A stretch of 64,000 nt of DNA, from the IMG/VR virus record IMGVR_UViG_3300034073_003340, positions 1-64,000 of that record; one strand, 5' to 3'. This document shows, piece after piece, positions 32,745-40,135 of the stretch. Position numbers and translations under genes: made by a program. Each line of letters begins with the position of its first letter. Position 1 is the first letter of the stretch. Under the pieces are notes generated by a model. It was not told the DNA's origin and did no database searches. It was given only the letters and a program-made list of their open reading frames with translations. The DNA comes from a virus.

Positions 32745-33082
32745 TGGGTGACATGGGAGATCTGTTCAAGGATCTTAAGGATATCAAGAAACAGCGGGCC
32801 CAATCAAGAGTTGATGAGTTTAAACAGAAGAAAGAATTCATTGAAAACTCTATCACCCAATCGGCCAACGAACGACGTGGAGAAGTCTATTTCAGAGTCG
32901 ATGATAGTGGAACCTTTAACGTCCATCTGATTAGTAACCGGATTACTGGAACCAGGAACAACAGAGCTACGATACAGTTCTATCCTACCAAGGGATCATG
33001 GCAGTTCAAGGGAAAAATGTTTCACGGTGGTGTAGACGCCTTTGTGGCATGGGCCACAAAAACGATAAGGAAGACATTATGA
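32744..33082 (+). CDS. Small unknown protein, 112 aa
   Basis: The N-terminus is a charged helix (LFKDLKDIKKQRAQSRVDEFKQKK). The C-terminal part (IQFYPTKGSWQFKGKMFHGGVDAFVAWATK) follows a pattern common in small phage proteins, FWPSTGKW...GGVxAL. No known activity. Operon member, overlapping both neighbours. Confidence 0.65.
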   Translation: MGDMGDLFKDLKDIKKQRAQSRVDEFKQKKEFIENSITQSANERRGEVYFRVDDSGTFNVHLISNRITGTRNNRATIQFYPTKGSWQFKGKMFHGGVDAFVAWATKTIRKTL

Positions 33083-33507
33083 GTGCGATCATCCAGACCG
33101 TAGCATCAGTTGAGCCATATGGTGAAAACCTCTCCATCGTGACCACTAGCGAAGGACACAAGGTTATCGCGAATCGCAAAGAAGATGGCAGTTTTCGCTG
33201 GACCACGGGAGAAGTCATCTGCTATGTCAGCGAAGGATCCATTATCCCTGACGACGTCCTCAAGGAGCGTGGCTACTGGGACGCTGAAAAGGATCGAGGT
33301 CTACTCGACGGTGGCAAGCGAAATCGCGTCAAGATGAAGAAGTTGGCCGGCTTCGAATCACGTGGTTTGCTTTTCAAAGTCATGGAAGGCGGAGCAGGTC
33401 CTCTAAATGGAGACCTTTGGATAGTTCGAGGTGATCAGTCTAGCAATATGTTGACTCTAGGCGATGATGTATCAGAATTCCTAGGTATTGTTGAATTTCA
33501 GGGATGA
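33079..33507 (+). CDS. OB-fold-like domain of a DraRnl-type RNA ligase, lone
   Basis: 142 aa from ATG 33079, which overlaps the previous stop; the longer frame upstream lies in that gene. IVTTSEGHKVIANR, EVICYVSEGSIIPDDVLKERGYWD and RNRVKMKKLAGFESRGLLFKV resemble the N-terminal OB domain of the DraRnl (Rnl5) RNA ligases, but no ligase catalytic domain follows. A nucleotidyltransferase-type RNA ligase is encoded 1.2 kb further on. The match is from memory and modest. Confidence 0.5.
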   Translation: MSAIIQTVASVEPYGENLSIVTTSEGHKVIANRKEDGSFRWTTGEVICYVSEGSIIPDDVLKERGYWDAEKDRGLLDGGKRNRVKMKKLAGFESRGLLFKVMEGGAGPLNGDLWIVRGDQSSNMLTLGDDVSEFLGIVEFQG

Positions 33508-33513
33508 TCCAGA

Positions 33514-33541
33514 TTGACAACTTGAAACTAGGATGTAGATA
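33514..33541 (+). promoter_or_regulatory. Sigma70-like promoter TTGACA-N16-TAGATA
   Basis: TTGACA at 33514-33519, 16-nt spacer, TAGATA at 33536-33541, 19 nt upstream of the pncA ATG. Confidence 0.6.
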
Positions 33542-33560
33542 AAAAGGATTGGAGAATAAA

Positions 33561-34181
33561 ATGTCAAAGTTTCTCATAGTTGTCGATACACAAAGGGATT
33601 TTATGTATCCAGACGGCGCCCTGTATGTCAGCGGTGCTGATACTTTTATTCCTGCTGCCAATAGCTTTTTGCGTAATTTAGACGCACCGGAATATTCTGG
33701 TGTTCTGTTTACCATGGACACCCACACTCCTGAGGAATATGCCGGCTCACCTGAGAGTGAGATGTTTGGTCCACATTGTGTAAAGGGAACAGACGGTTGG
33801 ACCAATGTGTTCGATCCCGAATATATGAGCAAAGCGTTTCCGATCTATTATCTAGAAAAGGGCGTTTTCAATATGTGGGAAGAGCCCGGTCTCCAGATAT
33901 ATCCGACTAGTGGGGTCCTGAATTCCTATGACCATACTCGCGGGCTCCAGGGAGATGAAGAAGGTATTGATCGTGATCAATTCTTCCAGCAGCTTTTAAG
34001 TCAGGGTATGACTATTCAAGTATTTGGTGTTGCGAGCGATTACTGCGTCAAATGGGCAGTAGATGGTTTGATCCGTCGAGGATTTACCGTAGAGGTTATC
34101 GACGATCTCTGCCGGGGCATATCCACGCCGGCAAGCGAGGTATTTGCAGGTTCGGAATATCAACAGGTGAGGATCGTATAA
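33561..34181 (+). CDS. pncA: Nicotinamidase, PncA type
   Basis: 206 aa from ATG 33561 with GGAG ahead. It hydrolyses nicotinamide to nicotinate and ammonia. The catalytic triad is visible: D9 (VVDTQRDF), K100 (YYLEKGVFNMW) and C162 (GVASDYCVKWAV). Metal ligands D53 and H55 (TMDTHTPEEY) and H72 (PHCVKGT) are in place. The GVASDYCV loop is the family hallmark. A dedicated promoter precedes it. Together with PncB, the adenylyltransferase and NadE it completes nicotinamide to NAD through nicotinate; the ammonia released is a NadE substrate. Other isochorismatase-fold hydrolases are a less likely alternative. Confidence 0.88.
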   Translation: MSKFLIVVDTQRDFMYPDGALYVSGADTFIPAANSFLRNLDAPEYSGVLFTMDTHTPEEYAGSPESEMFGPHCVKGTDGWTNVFDPEYMSKAFPIYYLEKGVFNMWEEPGLQIYPTSGVLNSYDHTRGLQGDEEGIDRDQFFQQLLSQGMTIQVFGVASDYCVKWAVDGLIRRGFTVEVIDDLCRGISTPASEVFAGSEYQQVRIV

Positions 34182-34654
34182 TGGGCATAGTAATTAAAAG
34201 CCCAAATAGCCTGCTACCTATTCGCAATCGTAGTATTTTCTTGGCTGGTGGGATTAGCAATTGTCCCGACTGGCAGGAGACGACTGCTCAGCGCATTGCC
34301 AATAGCGTGGATGACTGTATTGTCTATAACCCCCGGCGTGATGACTTTGATATGTCAGCGTATGAGGAAATCAGTAGACAACAGATCACCTGGGAATATC
34401 ATGCCCTCCGAATGTCCTCGGTGAACCTTTTTTGGTTTCCGGCCGAGACTCTTTGTCCCATTACTCTCTTTGAGTATGGTAGTGCGATAGAGCGTCTCCC
34501 CGACGGTGCGGTAATGTGTGGCACCCATCCCGACTATGAGCGTCGCTTCGATCTCGTTGAGCAGACACGCTTGCGAAACGGTATGCCAATCTTCAATGAT
34601 CTGGATCAACTTATCAAAGAAACCATCATACTGCTGAAAAGCATTCCTGCTTGA
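34181..34654 (+). CDS. Nucleoside 2-deoxyribosyltransferase-like protein
   Basis: 157 aa from ATG 34181, overlapping the pncA stop, with GAGG upstream. SIFLAGGISNCPDWQETTA is the N-terminal loop, VYNPRRDDFD and QITWEYHALRMSSVNLFWFPAETLCPITLFEYGSA are further family motifs; the Glu in LFEYGSA is likely catalytic. Members swap or hydrolyse N-glycosidic bonds of nucleosides; the substrate here is unknown. Being coupled to pncA, it may act on nicotinamide- or NAD-type glycosides, which is only a suggestion. Confidence 0.7.
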   Translation: MGIVIKSPNSLLPIRNRSIFLAGGISNCPDWQETTAQRIANSVDDCIVYNPRRDDFDMSAYEEISRQQITWEYHALRMSSVNLFWFPAETLCPITLFEYGSAIERLPDGAVMCGTHPDYERRFDLVEQTRLRNGMPIFNDLDQLIKETIILLKSIPA

Positions 34655-34678
34655 CATATCTCCTTTCTCTGCTAATCA
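34651..34678 (+). promoter_or_regulatory. Sigma70-like promoter TTGACA-N16-TAATCA
   Basis: TTGACA at 34651-34656 and TAATCA at 34673-34678 with a 16-nt spacer, 21 nt upstream of the RNA ligase GTG start. Confidence 0.6.
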
Positions 34679-34699
34679 GGTGGGGAAAGGAGATACATC

Positions 34700-35359
34700 G
34701 TGACACCGCCAAAATATCCGCGCACATTCCACTGGCCATGGTCCCAGCAGGTTCACAGTGATGACTCCTATCATCAAGATCCTGAATTCTTTGTTGGCAA
34801 GGATGTTGTCGTAACTGAAAAGCTTGATGGTGGAAATACTGCTCTCAATGGGGGAAGTGTCTATGCCCGATCAACAGGTCAAGAAGCAACGCAAGGCTGG
34901 TTTGCCCATGTGAAGAAGTATCACGCATGGAAATCCACTGGTCTTGATCCTGATATTACCATTTACGGCGAAGATTTAGCGGCTCTTCATTCCATCAAGT
35001 ATCAGATTCCAATGGATAAAACCTATAAGGTTTTTGCGGTAAGGGAAAAAGATCAGTTCCTTTCCTGGGAGTCAGTGGTTTCCACTGCTAGCCAAATTCA
35101 TCTGGATATTGTTCCCGTGATTTTCAACGGTCGTTTCAACAGCATCAAGGAAATCACCAAGTTCTTTGAAGACGAGATTCGCAAGCCAAGTAAGTTCGGC
35201 ACAGAACGCGAAGGGTTTGTGATGAGAACTGTTGATGGGTTCGATGCCAGCAAATTCTCTCAGAATGTCTGTAAGTATGTGAGAAAGAACCACGTTCAAA
35301 CAGACGAGCACTGGACCAAGAACTGGACTTGGAACGATTTGAGCCAGCCCGGTTACTAA
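34700..35359 (+). CDS. RNA ligase, Rnl2-like nucleotidyltransferase
   Basis: 219 aa starting at GTG 34700 behind AAAGGAGA. Motif I with the adenylated Lys is EKLDGGNTAL; further motifs are IYGEDLAALHSI, FAVREK, EGFVMRTVDG and KYVRKNHV. This is the catalytic core of RNA ligases that seal nicks, for example after tRNA cleavage by host defence nucleases. There is no extra C-terminal domain like that of T4 Rnl2. No kinase-phosphatase partner was seen in this window. Confidence 0.88.
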   Translation: MTPPKYPRTFHWPWSQQVHSDDSYHQDPEFFVGKDVVVTEKLDGGNTALNGGSVYARSTGQEATQGWFAHVKKYHAWKSTGLDPDITIYGEDLAALHSIKYQIPMDKTYKVFAVREKDQFLSWESVVSTASQIHLDIVPVIFNGRFNSIKEITKFFEDEIRKPSKFGTEREGFVMRTVDGFDASKFSQNVCKYVRKNHVQTDEHWTKNWTWNDLSQPGY

Positions 35360-35360
35360 A

Positions 35361-35406
35361 TTGACTCTTTGGGCCTTTTGAGCACAAAGTAAGCCCAAAG
35401 AGTCAA
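35361..35406 (+). terminator. Perfect 14-bp inverted repeat reaching the next start codon
   Basis: TTGACTCTTTGGGC (35361-35374) and GCCCAAAGAGTCAA (35393-35406) are exact inverses with an 18-nt loop. The last base is the A of ATG 35406. It follows the RNA ligase stop directly. It could be a terminator for the ligase or a structure hiding the next start; there is no T-tract after it. Confidence 0.6.
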
Positions 35407-35912
35407 TGGAGTATGCGGTGTTTAAACCAGGTAAATTCTATGCCATCCAGGCCCGAGAAAGAGACGGAAATATCGTTTTCTGTGAGGCCGTCAATCAATA
35501 TCTAAATCACTCAGATAGATTGAAGTCCATTGCTCGCCAGGCCGCCAGAGGTGGTATGAACGACTTCCAAGACAATATTGACGACGTCCATGTGATGACT
35601 CGGCCTAACCCGTTTAGTTCAAAACTATGGCCAACTGGTTCAGACATTAATGAAATAATAGATCATATGCGGTCTATACGAAACTCCTCAAGCAAATCAG
35701 ACATAGATCCAAATAGTCTAAAGATTGTTGTCATCAACTGTAGTGTTGATTCATATGTGCCTGAAAGTCCAAGTGACGAAGAAACTGAATTGAGAAGGTT
35801 TGTCCTAGAAAAACTGAATAAAGAGGAAAAGCGTTTGTTAAAGGTTGATCATTGGGACGTATATAACAAACTAGCTGATCGTTCATCTATCGATACACAT
35901 GAAGACGATTGA
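35406..35912 (+). CDS. Unknown protein, 168 aa, possible relative of proteins A/B
   Basis: Begins MEYAVFKPGKFYAIQARERD. The C-terminal FVLEKLNKEEKRLLKVDHWDVYNKL resembles the ends of the proteins at 27167 and 27553. The start codon is overlapped by a 14-bp inverted repeat and no clear ribosome site is visible, so translation may be controlled. Function unknown. Confidence 0.6.
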   Translation: MEYAVFKPGKFYAIQARERDGNIVFCEAVNQYLNHSDRLKSIARQAARGGMNDFQDNIDDVHVMTRPNPFSSKLWPTGSDINEIIDHMRSIRNSSSKSDIDPNSLKIVVINCSVDSYVPESPSDEETELRRFVLEKLNKEEKRLLKVDHWDVYNKLADRSSIDTHEDD

Positions 35913-36900
35913 CATGCCCAAATCAGGAGTATATAAACCTGGAATGAATATGTCCAAGACAAATACACCACAGGGTCAAACTAATAGTGCCAACCCTACT
36001 AGTTTGAAAAAGCTACAAGCATCATATGATGCTTTGAAGCGCGTCGAAGACATGAGTATCCCAAAAAAATCACCAAAGCCTACCAAACAGTCTCCCCATA
36101 TCGAGGGACGATACAAGAAAATGGGCGAGGCTATAGGCATCTGCCCCTATGAGCTAAAAGCCATAATGAATGGCTCGTTTAGTGAGGATCAGATGTTGAT
36201 CCTCACTCTTCTCAAAAAGTTTGTTACTGCTGCCAAGCTTAGTGGTGCCGTGGATCTTTCCCCAATCCATACTGCTTTGAAGGAATCTGAGGAGCGATAT
36301 CAGAATGATCTCGAACAATGGAAAATATCAAGTAGAAAGATTGAAGGTGCCCAACGGCTTCATGAAAAAGAACTAGCAGAAAAGCAAAAGGACTTCAGCA
36401 CCACATGGGGTGATATCCTCATCGATCTAGTCACTAAGATTAGTCGAAACAACGATATCAAGAGCCTTGGCGAAATGGACCAACTAATGGTCTTGGCTAT
36501 AGCCAGGACAGGGTCCAAATATTGTAAGGTGGTAAAAGACAAGATCAGTCTTGACTTCAATAATTGTAAAAAGATGCCAGCCGAGGATATTATCAGTCTC
36601 CGAGATGTTGCCAATACCATCAAGGAAGAACGAAAATACAATGAGTGGATGACATGGCTCAACACAGCTTCTCTTGAAGAAATGAAAAGTGAGCTCCTGA
36701 AATCTGAACGTGGCCTCGTTGATTTGTCATATGATCAGATCTCCGATATCAGCTTTGCCATTTCGAAGAAAATAGGCATTACCGCAGGTTTTGATGATAA
36801 TGGTGACTTCGTTTACCTATATGACGGTTCTGATAGTGATGAATGGTTTGACCGACCACAATATGATTGGTATGGCAACCCACGTCATTGGAAACTCTAA
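35899..36900 (+). CDS. Unknown helical protein, 333 aa
   Basis: The start overlaps the preceding gene by 14 nt; ATG 35914 is an alternative. The first 65 residues are disordered-looking (Pro, Lys, Ser, Thr), followed by GRYKKMGEAIGICPYELKAI and long helices with a coiled coil at about 135-165 (ALKESEERYQNDLEQW...). The C-terminus is acidic and aromatic (DEWFDRPQYDWYGNPRHWKL). No family recognised. Confidence 0.6.
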   Translation: MKTIDMPKSGVYKPGMNMSKTNTPQGQTNSANPTSLKKLQASYDALKRVEDMSIPKKSPKPTKQSPHIEGRYKKMGEAIGICPYELKAIMNGSFSEDQMLILTLLKKFVTAAKLSGAVDLSPIHTALKESEERYQNDLEQWKISSRKIEGAQRLHEKELAEKQKDFSTTWGDILIDLVTKISRNNDIKSLGEMDQLMVLAIARTGSKYCKVVKDKISLDFNNCKKMPAEDIISLRDVANTIKEERKYNEWMTWLNTASLEEMKSELLKSERGLVDLSYDQISDISFAISKKIGITAGFDDNGDFVYLYDGSDSDEWFDRPQYDWYGNPRHWKL

Positions 36901-36987
36901 TATAACAGAATGAGAATACAAATATAGACAGGTGACAGTTCACCTGTCTACCGTGTCCAAGAAGGTTAAAAACCACTTGGAGCACCA

Positions 36988-37329
36988 ATGTCTAGTTCAC
37001 CCGAAAATGATGATCTTGTAGCAGAAATGCAGGATCGCGCATATACCACAATAGCATATGTCATTCGCAATCTAGCGCAGTCCTACAACGCTAAGGTCAA
37101 CGACCCACTAATCATCAACAATGCTTTACTGAATACCGTGGCTCAAATGGTGGGCGAAATGATCGCCTGCTATCCCGCTAATGAGCGAGAAGAAGTTTCC
37201 CTCTCAACAGTCAAGCATATGAACTATGCTCAGGATATGATGGTCCTCGAGCTTGACCAGAAGAACAATCCTCCGTCCGGCGAAGAAGCTTTGGATCTAT
37301 CCAGCATGACCCCAAAGGGTAACTGCTGA
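36988..37329 (+). CDS. Unknown protein, 113 aa
   Basis: A mostly helical small protein: NDDLVAEMQDRAYTTIAYVI and LLNTVAQMVGEMIACYP. The stop overlaps the next start by one base, so the two are co-translated. No known family. Confidence 0.6.
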   Translation: MSSSPENDDLVAEMQDRAYTTIAYVIRNLAQSYNAKVNDPLIINNALLNTVAQMVGEMIACYPANEREEVSLSTVKHMNYAQDMMVLELDQKNNPPSGEEALDLSSMTPKGNC

Positions 37330-37910
37330 TGACAAAGCTATTCAAAGTTCGAGACAAGGTAACTGGTAAGTTTTGGAACGGAAACTATCGCAGGTCAGCT
37401 TTTGACGATCAGGGTAAAACTTGGAAGAAAGTAGATAAGGTAGAAAACTCCATTGGCCACTTTATAAACTACCGCAATCGTTACAACCCCCAAACCTCGC
37501 ATAGCCTGCCAGACTCCTGGGAAATCGTAACAGTTGAACTGGTAGAAAAAGAAGTAGACAAAGAAAGTCTAAATGACTTCATGAAATTCCTGTTGCTGAA
37601 GACTGAAGTTGAGAAGTCAGGCTATCAGTTTTCATATTTTGTTGAAAAGATGAGAAACAAGAAAGTTTTAGATCAGATAGAATTCTTGATTCTCTTAAAA
37701 CCCAGTGAAGGACGTCGCTATGTGGACATGGAACGAATCATAGAGGCTAGGTCGCATATTCGAGGACTCGGCATTAAGACTAGGACTTTTAGAGAAAGTT
37801 CTGGAGTGTTTGGCATGATGGATCGTCAGCAAGCCCTCAGAGCTCGAATGACCCTAGACGTTGAGGCTACAATTGATCTCAGAGAATTACGAAATAGATT
37901 AGGTCTCTAA
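37329..37910 (+). CDS. Unknown protein, 193 aa, paralogue of 28030-28674
   Basis: The N-terminal domain (LFKVRDKVTGKFWNG, DDQGKTWKKVDKV, SLPDSWEIVTVELVEK) is related to that of the gene at 28030. The C-terminal half is helical and Arg-rich. The two share only the N-terminal part, so that part is likely a discrete domain. Function unknown. Confidence 0.65.
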   Translation: MTKLFKVRDKVTGKFWNGNYRRSAFDDQGKTWKKVDKVENSIGHFINYRNRYNPQTSHSLPDSWEIVTVELVEKEVDKESLNDFMKFLLLKTEVEKSGYQFSYFVEKMRNKKVLDQIEFLILLKPSEGRRYVDMERIIEARSHIRGLGIKTRTFRESSGVFGMMDRQQALRARMTLDVEATIDLRELRNRLGL

Positions 37911-37930
37911 TCAAACCTTTGCCTTTCTGG

Positions 37931-37958
37931 TTGACATCCTATCTTCTGAGTGTAGAAA
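37931..37958 (+). promoter_or_regulatory. Sigma70-like promoter TTGACA-N16-TAGAAA
   Basis: TTGACA at 37931-37936 and TAGAAA at 37953-37958, 34 nt upstream of the TTG start at 37993. Confidence 0.6.
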
Positions 37959-37992
37959 TAGGATATAGACAGCAAGGCAAAGGAGATCGAAA

Positions 37993-38364
37993 TTGGGCAC
38001 TACTACACTCAAGGATTATGGTCGCCATTCGGAACGGCACGGTGACATTCCTTTTTACTATGGCTTTCCGTTCCGCTTTTGGTTTGGCGAGCATCAGCTG
38101 GCACCCGAAGATGTCGAAACCTGGTGCCGTGAGAATTGTGTGGGCTTTTATAAGACCGTGAGCTACACGCATAAGTCGTCAGTTCGGGTCAAGGGACAGC
38201 CCAGCAAGTTCGACACCAAGGTCGTATATATCGACAAGATCTACCTCGCCGACGAGGCCGACGCAATGCGCGTCAAGCTTCAATTCGACGTTCGCAGCGA
38301 GGTCGTCAAGCGGCCGGAGCGCCTCAAGGCTCGGCGCAAAAAGCGCAAGGTCGTCAAGGCCTAA
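37993..38364 (+). CDS. Unknown basic protein, 123 aa, TTG start
   Basis: TTG 37993 lies 8 nt after AGGAG and no ATG fits better. The product is aromatic at the N-terminus (DIPFYYGFPFRFWFGEHQL) and strongly basic at the end (RPERLKARRKKRKVV), which suggests nucleic-acid contact. It has its own promoter and is followed by a strong terminator. No family recognised. Confidence 0.65.
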   Translation: MGTTTLKDYGRHSERHGDIPFYYGFPFRFWFGEHQLAPEDVETWCRENCVGFYKTVSYTHKSSVRVKGQPSKFDTKVVYIDKIYLADEADAMRVKLQFDVRSEVVKRPERLKARRKKRKVVKA

Positions 38365-38380
38365 TAGCACATATAAGGAA

Positions 38381-38413
38381 AAGGTCGGGTGAAATCAAAA
38401 CCCGACCTTTTTT
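38381..38413 (+). terminator. Strong intrinsic terminator
   Basis: AAGGTCGGGT pairs with ACCCGACCTT (10 bp) and is followed by a run of T. It ends the transcript of the gene at 37993. Confidence 0.9.
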
Positions 38414-38426
38414 CTTATTTTGAGTA

Positions 38427-38455
38427 TTGATCTTTTGGATCTTGCTCAGTATATA
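38427..38455 (+). promoter_or_regulatory. Sigma70-like promoter TTGATC-N17-TATATA
   Basis: TTGATC at 38427-38432, 17-nt spacer, TATATA at 38450-38455 (an overlapping TATAAT is also present), 37 nt upstream of the outer-membrane protein gene. Confidence 0.65.
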
Positions 38456-38491
38456 ATGTTTTACCCATTGAACAACAAAAGGATATCGTTC

Positions 38492-38992
38492 ATGAAGACT
38501 ATCGTTCTCGCCGCCGTTGCGGCTCTGGCCGCAATGGCAACTCCTGCCGCAGCGCAGGATTTCACTGGTGCCCGTGTTGGTGCTACGGTGGGTTATGACA
38601 ACGTTCAGGGCGTCGAAGACGTCGCCTACAACGCCGTTGTCGGATATGACCTGGCCGTTGCTCCCCGCGTAACGCTGGGCGCAGAAGCTACCCTGGGTGA
38701 CTCGGAAGTTTCGACGGCCGGTGTGGCTGCTTCGCGCGACGTGGGTGTGTCGCTCCGTGCAGGTTACGTTCTGACCCCTCGCCTGCTGGCGTTCGGCAAG
38801 GTCGGCTACGCAACGACCCGCGTGGAAACTCTGGTGGGTAACACCAACTTCGAAGGCGTCCGTTTTGGCGGCGGTCTCGAAATGGCAGTGACCAAGGACC
38901 TCTATGTTTCGGCCGAATATGCTCGCACCGAGTATGAAGCCGGCATTGGTGGCCGTGACCAGGCTCTGATTGGTTTCGGCGTCCGCTTCTAA
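38492..38992 (+). CDS. Outer-membrane beta-barrel protein with signal peptide
   Basis: 166 aa from ATG 38492 behind AAGGA. A classical signal peptide (MKTIVLAAVAALAAMATPAAA, then QDF) is followed by alternating short strands (GARVGATVGYDNV, VTLGAEATLGDSEV, VSLRAGYVLTPRLLAFGKVGY, DLYVSAEYARTEYEAGIGG) and a C-terminal Phe (GFGVRF), the barrel-insertion signal. It looks like a small host-type surface-antigen barrel. The gene is visibly more GC-rich than its neighbours and stands alone between its own promoter and terminator, a moron-like unit. Likely roles are blocking of the receptor or changing the cell surface. Confidence 0.88.
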   Translation: MKTIVLAAVAALAAMATPAAAQDFTGARVGATVGYDNVQGVEDVAYNAVVGYDLAVAPRVTLGAEATLGDSEVSTAGVAASRDVGVSLRAGYVLTPRLLAFGKVGYATTRVETLVGNTNFEGVRFGGGLEMAVTKDLYVSAEYARTEYEAGIGGRDQALIGFGVRF

Positions 38993-39009
38993 TCCAAGCG
39001 GTTTAATAA

Positions 39010-39046
39010 ATGGGCAGTCGGGCACAAATCCGACTGCCCATTTCCA
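39010..39046 (+). terminator. Intrinsic terminator after outer-membrane protein gene
   Basis: ATGGGCAGTCGG pairs with CCGACTGCCCAT (12 bp, 8-nt loop), followed by a short T-rich stretch. Confidence 0.8.
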
Positions 39047-39087
39047 TGAATATAGCATCTATATGAATATGGTGTTAACCAACAATA

Positions 39088-39636
39088 ATGATAACCTTAT
39101 TTCTTCTTGCCTGCGCTCTAGCAGCCGATGGCTTTGCTGTTTCAATTGCTCGCGGAGCAGCTAGTGATCATAGCTGGAAGAATGCTTTTGTTACTGGAAT
39201 AGCGTTTGGATTAACGCATGTTGCCATGATAGCGTTGGGCTGGTTTGTTGGTGATATCATATATGATTGGAAAGATGTTGCTCCTTGGATAGCCTGTGTG
39301 ATACTTTGCCTATTGGGCGGAAAAATGATCTTAGAGGGTTGCGACAACTCCAGTGAATGCGAAACTAATCAAGTTAGCAACAACAACGCATTTGCCCTCA
39401 TAGGGCTTCTGAGCGCGTCTCTGGCTACTAGTTTGGATGGCGCTGCCGCAGGTATTACCCTTCCTCTTATGGGTCTATCTTTTGCTTTAAATGCGATTGT
39501 TATAGGAGGAGTGACCACGTTACTCTGTGTTGCCGGATACCGAGCAGGAGCCCTCATAGGGGCTCGTTGGGGCAAATACGCAGAGTCTGCTGGTGGTGTT
39601 GTCCTTATAGTAATTGGGATGAACCTTATTCCTTGA
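39088..39636 (+). CDS. mntP: MntP-like manganese exporter
   Basis: 182 aa, the usual MntP length (about 188). Six hydrophobic segments are visible. The two pseudo-repeats carry the family motifs with membrane Asp: LACALAADGFAVSIARG (about 7-23) and SASLATSLDGAAAGITL (about 109-125). MntP pumps Mn(II) out of the cytoplasm. The ATG lacks a strong ribosome site. It lies right after the outer-membrane gene in the same moron-like stretch. A metal exporter on a phage is rare; it may change Mn levels during infection. Confidence 0.88.
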   Translation: MITLFLLACALAADGFAVSIARGAASDHSWKNAFVTGIAFGLTHVAMIALGWFVGDIIYDWKDVAPWIACVILCLLGGKMILEGCDNSSECETNQVSNNNAFALIGLLSASLATSLDGAAAGITLPLMGLSFALNAIVIGGVTTLLCVAGYRAGALIGARWGKYAESAGGVVLIVIGMNLIP

Positions 39637-39684
39637 CAAATAGGCCCAAGATATAGCAAATAAGCCACAAGCAAGGAGAAAACT

Positions 39685-40044
39685 ATGTTTGAGAAGACTC
39701 AGAAGGCAGTCAATGATCTTAGTTCGGCGCTTGCCGAAGACGCCACAAGTGCCTTAGCCGTTGCCAAAGCGACGGTTATTCCGGCGGTCAGTGGGCTGTT
39801 GAACAAGATCGCTAATGCGGCCAACACGGTAGCCCAGGGTGTTGAGGACGGTTCGCTGTTCAAGGCAGATCCTGACGACAATGACCTGGCAAAGGCACAC
39901 GACGGCGGCGGTTTCCCTGATCCACTTCCCACTGAAACCGAAAACAACGCCATCAAGATCCTACGGGCTCTCGGAAAGACTGACGAAGAGATCGCCCAGG
40001 CAGTTGGTGTTTCCCTGTTGACTGTAAAGATGTCCACCGAATAA
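39685..40044 (+). CDS. Unknown protein, 119 aa, with helix-turn-helix-like end
   Basis: AAGGAGAAA precedes the ATG. The N-terminal helix is Ala-rich (LSSALAEDATSALAVAKATV), the middle is acidic, and the C-terminus (NNAIKILRALGKTDEEIAQAVGVSLLTVKM) reads like a helix-turn-helix. A TTGACA lies at 39633 upstream. A regulatory role is possible. Confidence 0.6.
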   Translation: MFEKTQKAVNDLSSALAEDATSALAVAKATVIPAVSGLLNKIANAANTVAQGVEDGSLFKADPDDNDLAKAHDGGGFPDPLPTETENNAIKILRALGKTDEEIAQAVGVSLLTVKMSTE

Positions 40045-40053
40045 GTCAGTGGC

Positions 40054-40089
40054 AGAAAAGCCCGTTACGTTTCCGTAACGGGCTTTTCT
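40054..40089. terminator. Bidirectional terminator
   Basis: AGAAAAGCCCGTTACG pairs with CGTAACGGGCTTTTCT (16 bp). A-runs on one side and T-runs on the other serve both the plus-strand gene and the converging capsid operon. Confidence 0.88.
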
Positions 40090-40135
40090 GTCCTTGAATT
40101 CCTTCAAGTGTGGGGGCCGAAGCCCCCAGCACCGA

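Noticed and set aside
38354-39058. Long minus-strand ORF of 234 aa across the outer-membrane gene
   Set aside because: It is the antisense shadow of a clear signal-peptide barrel gene and has no ribosome site.
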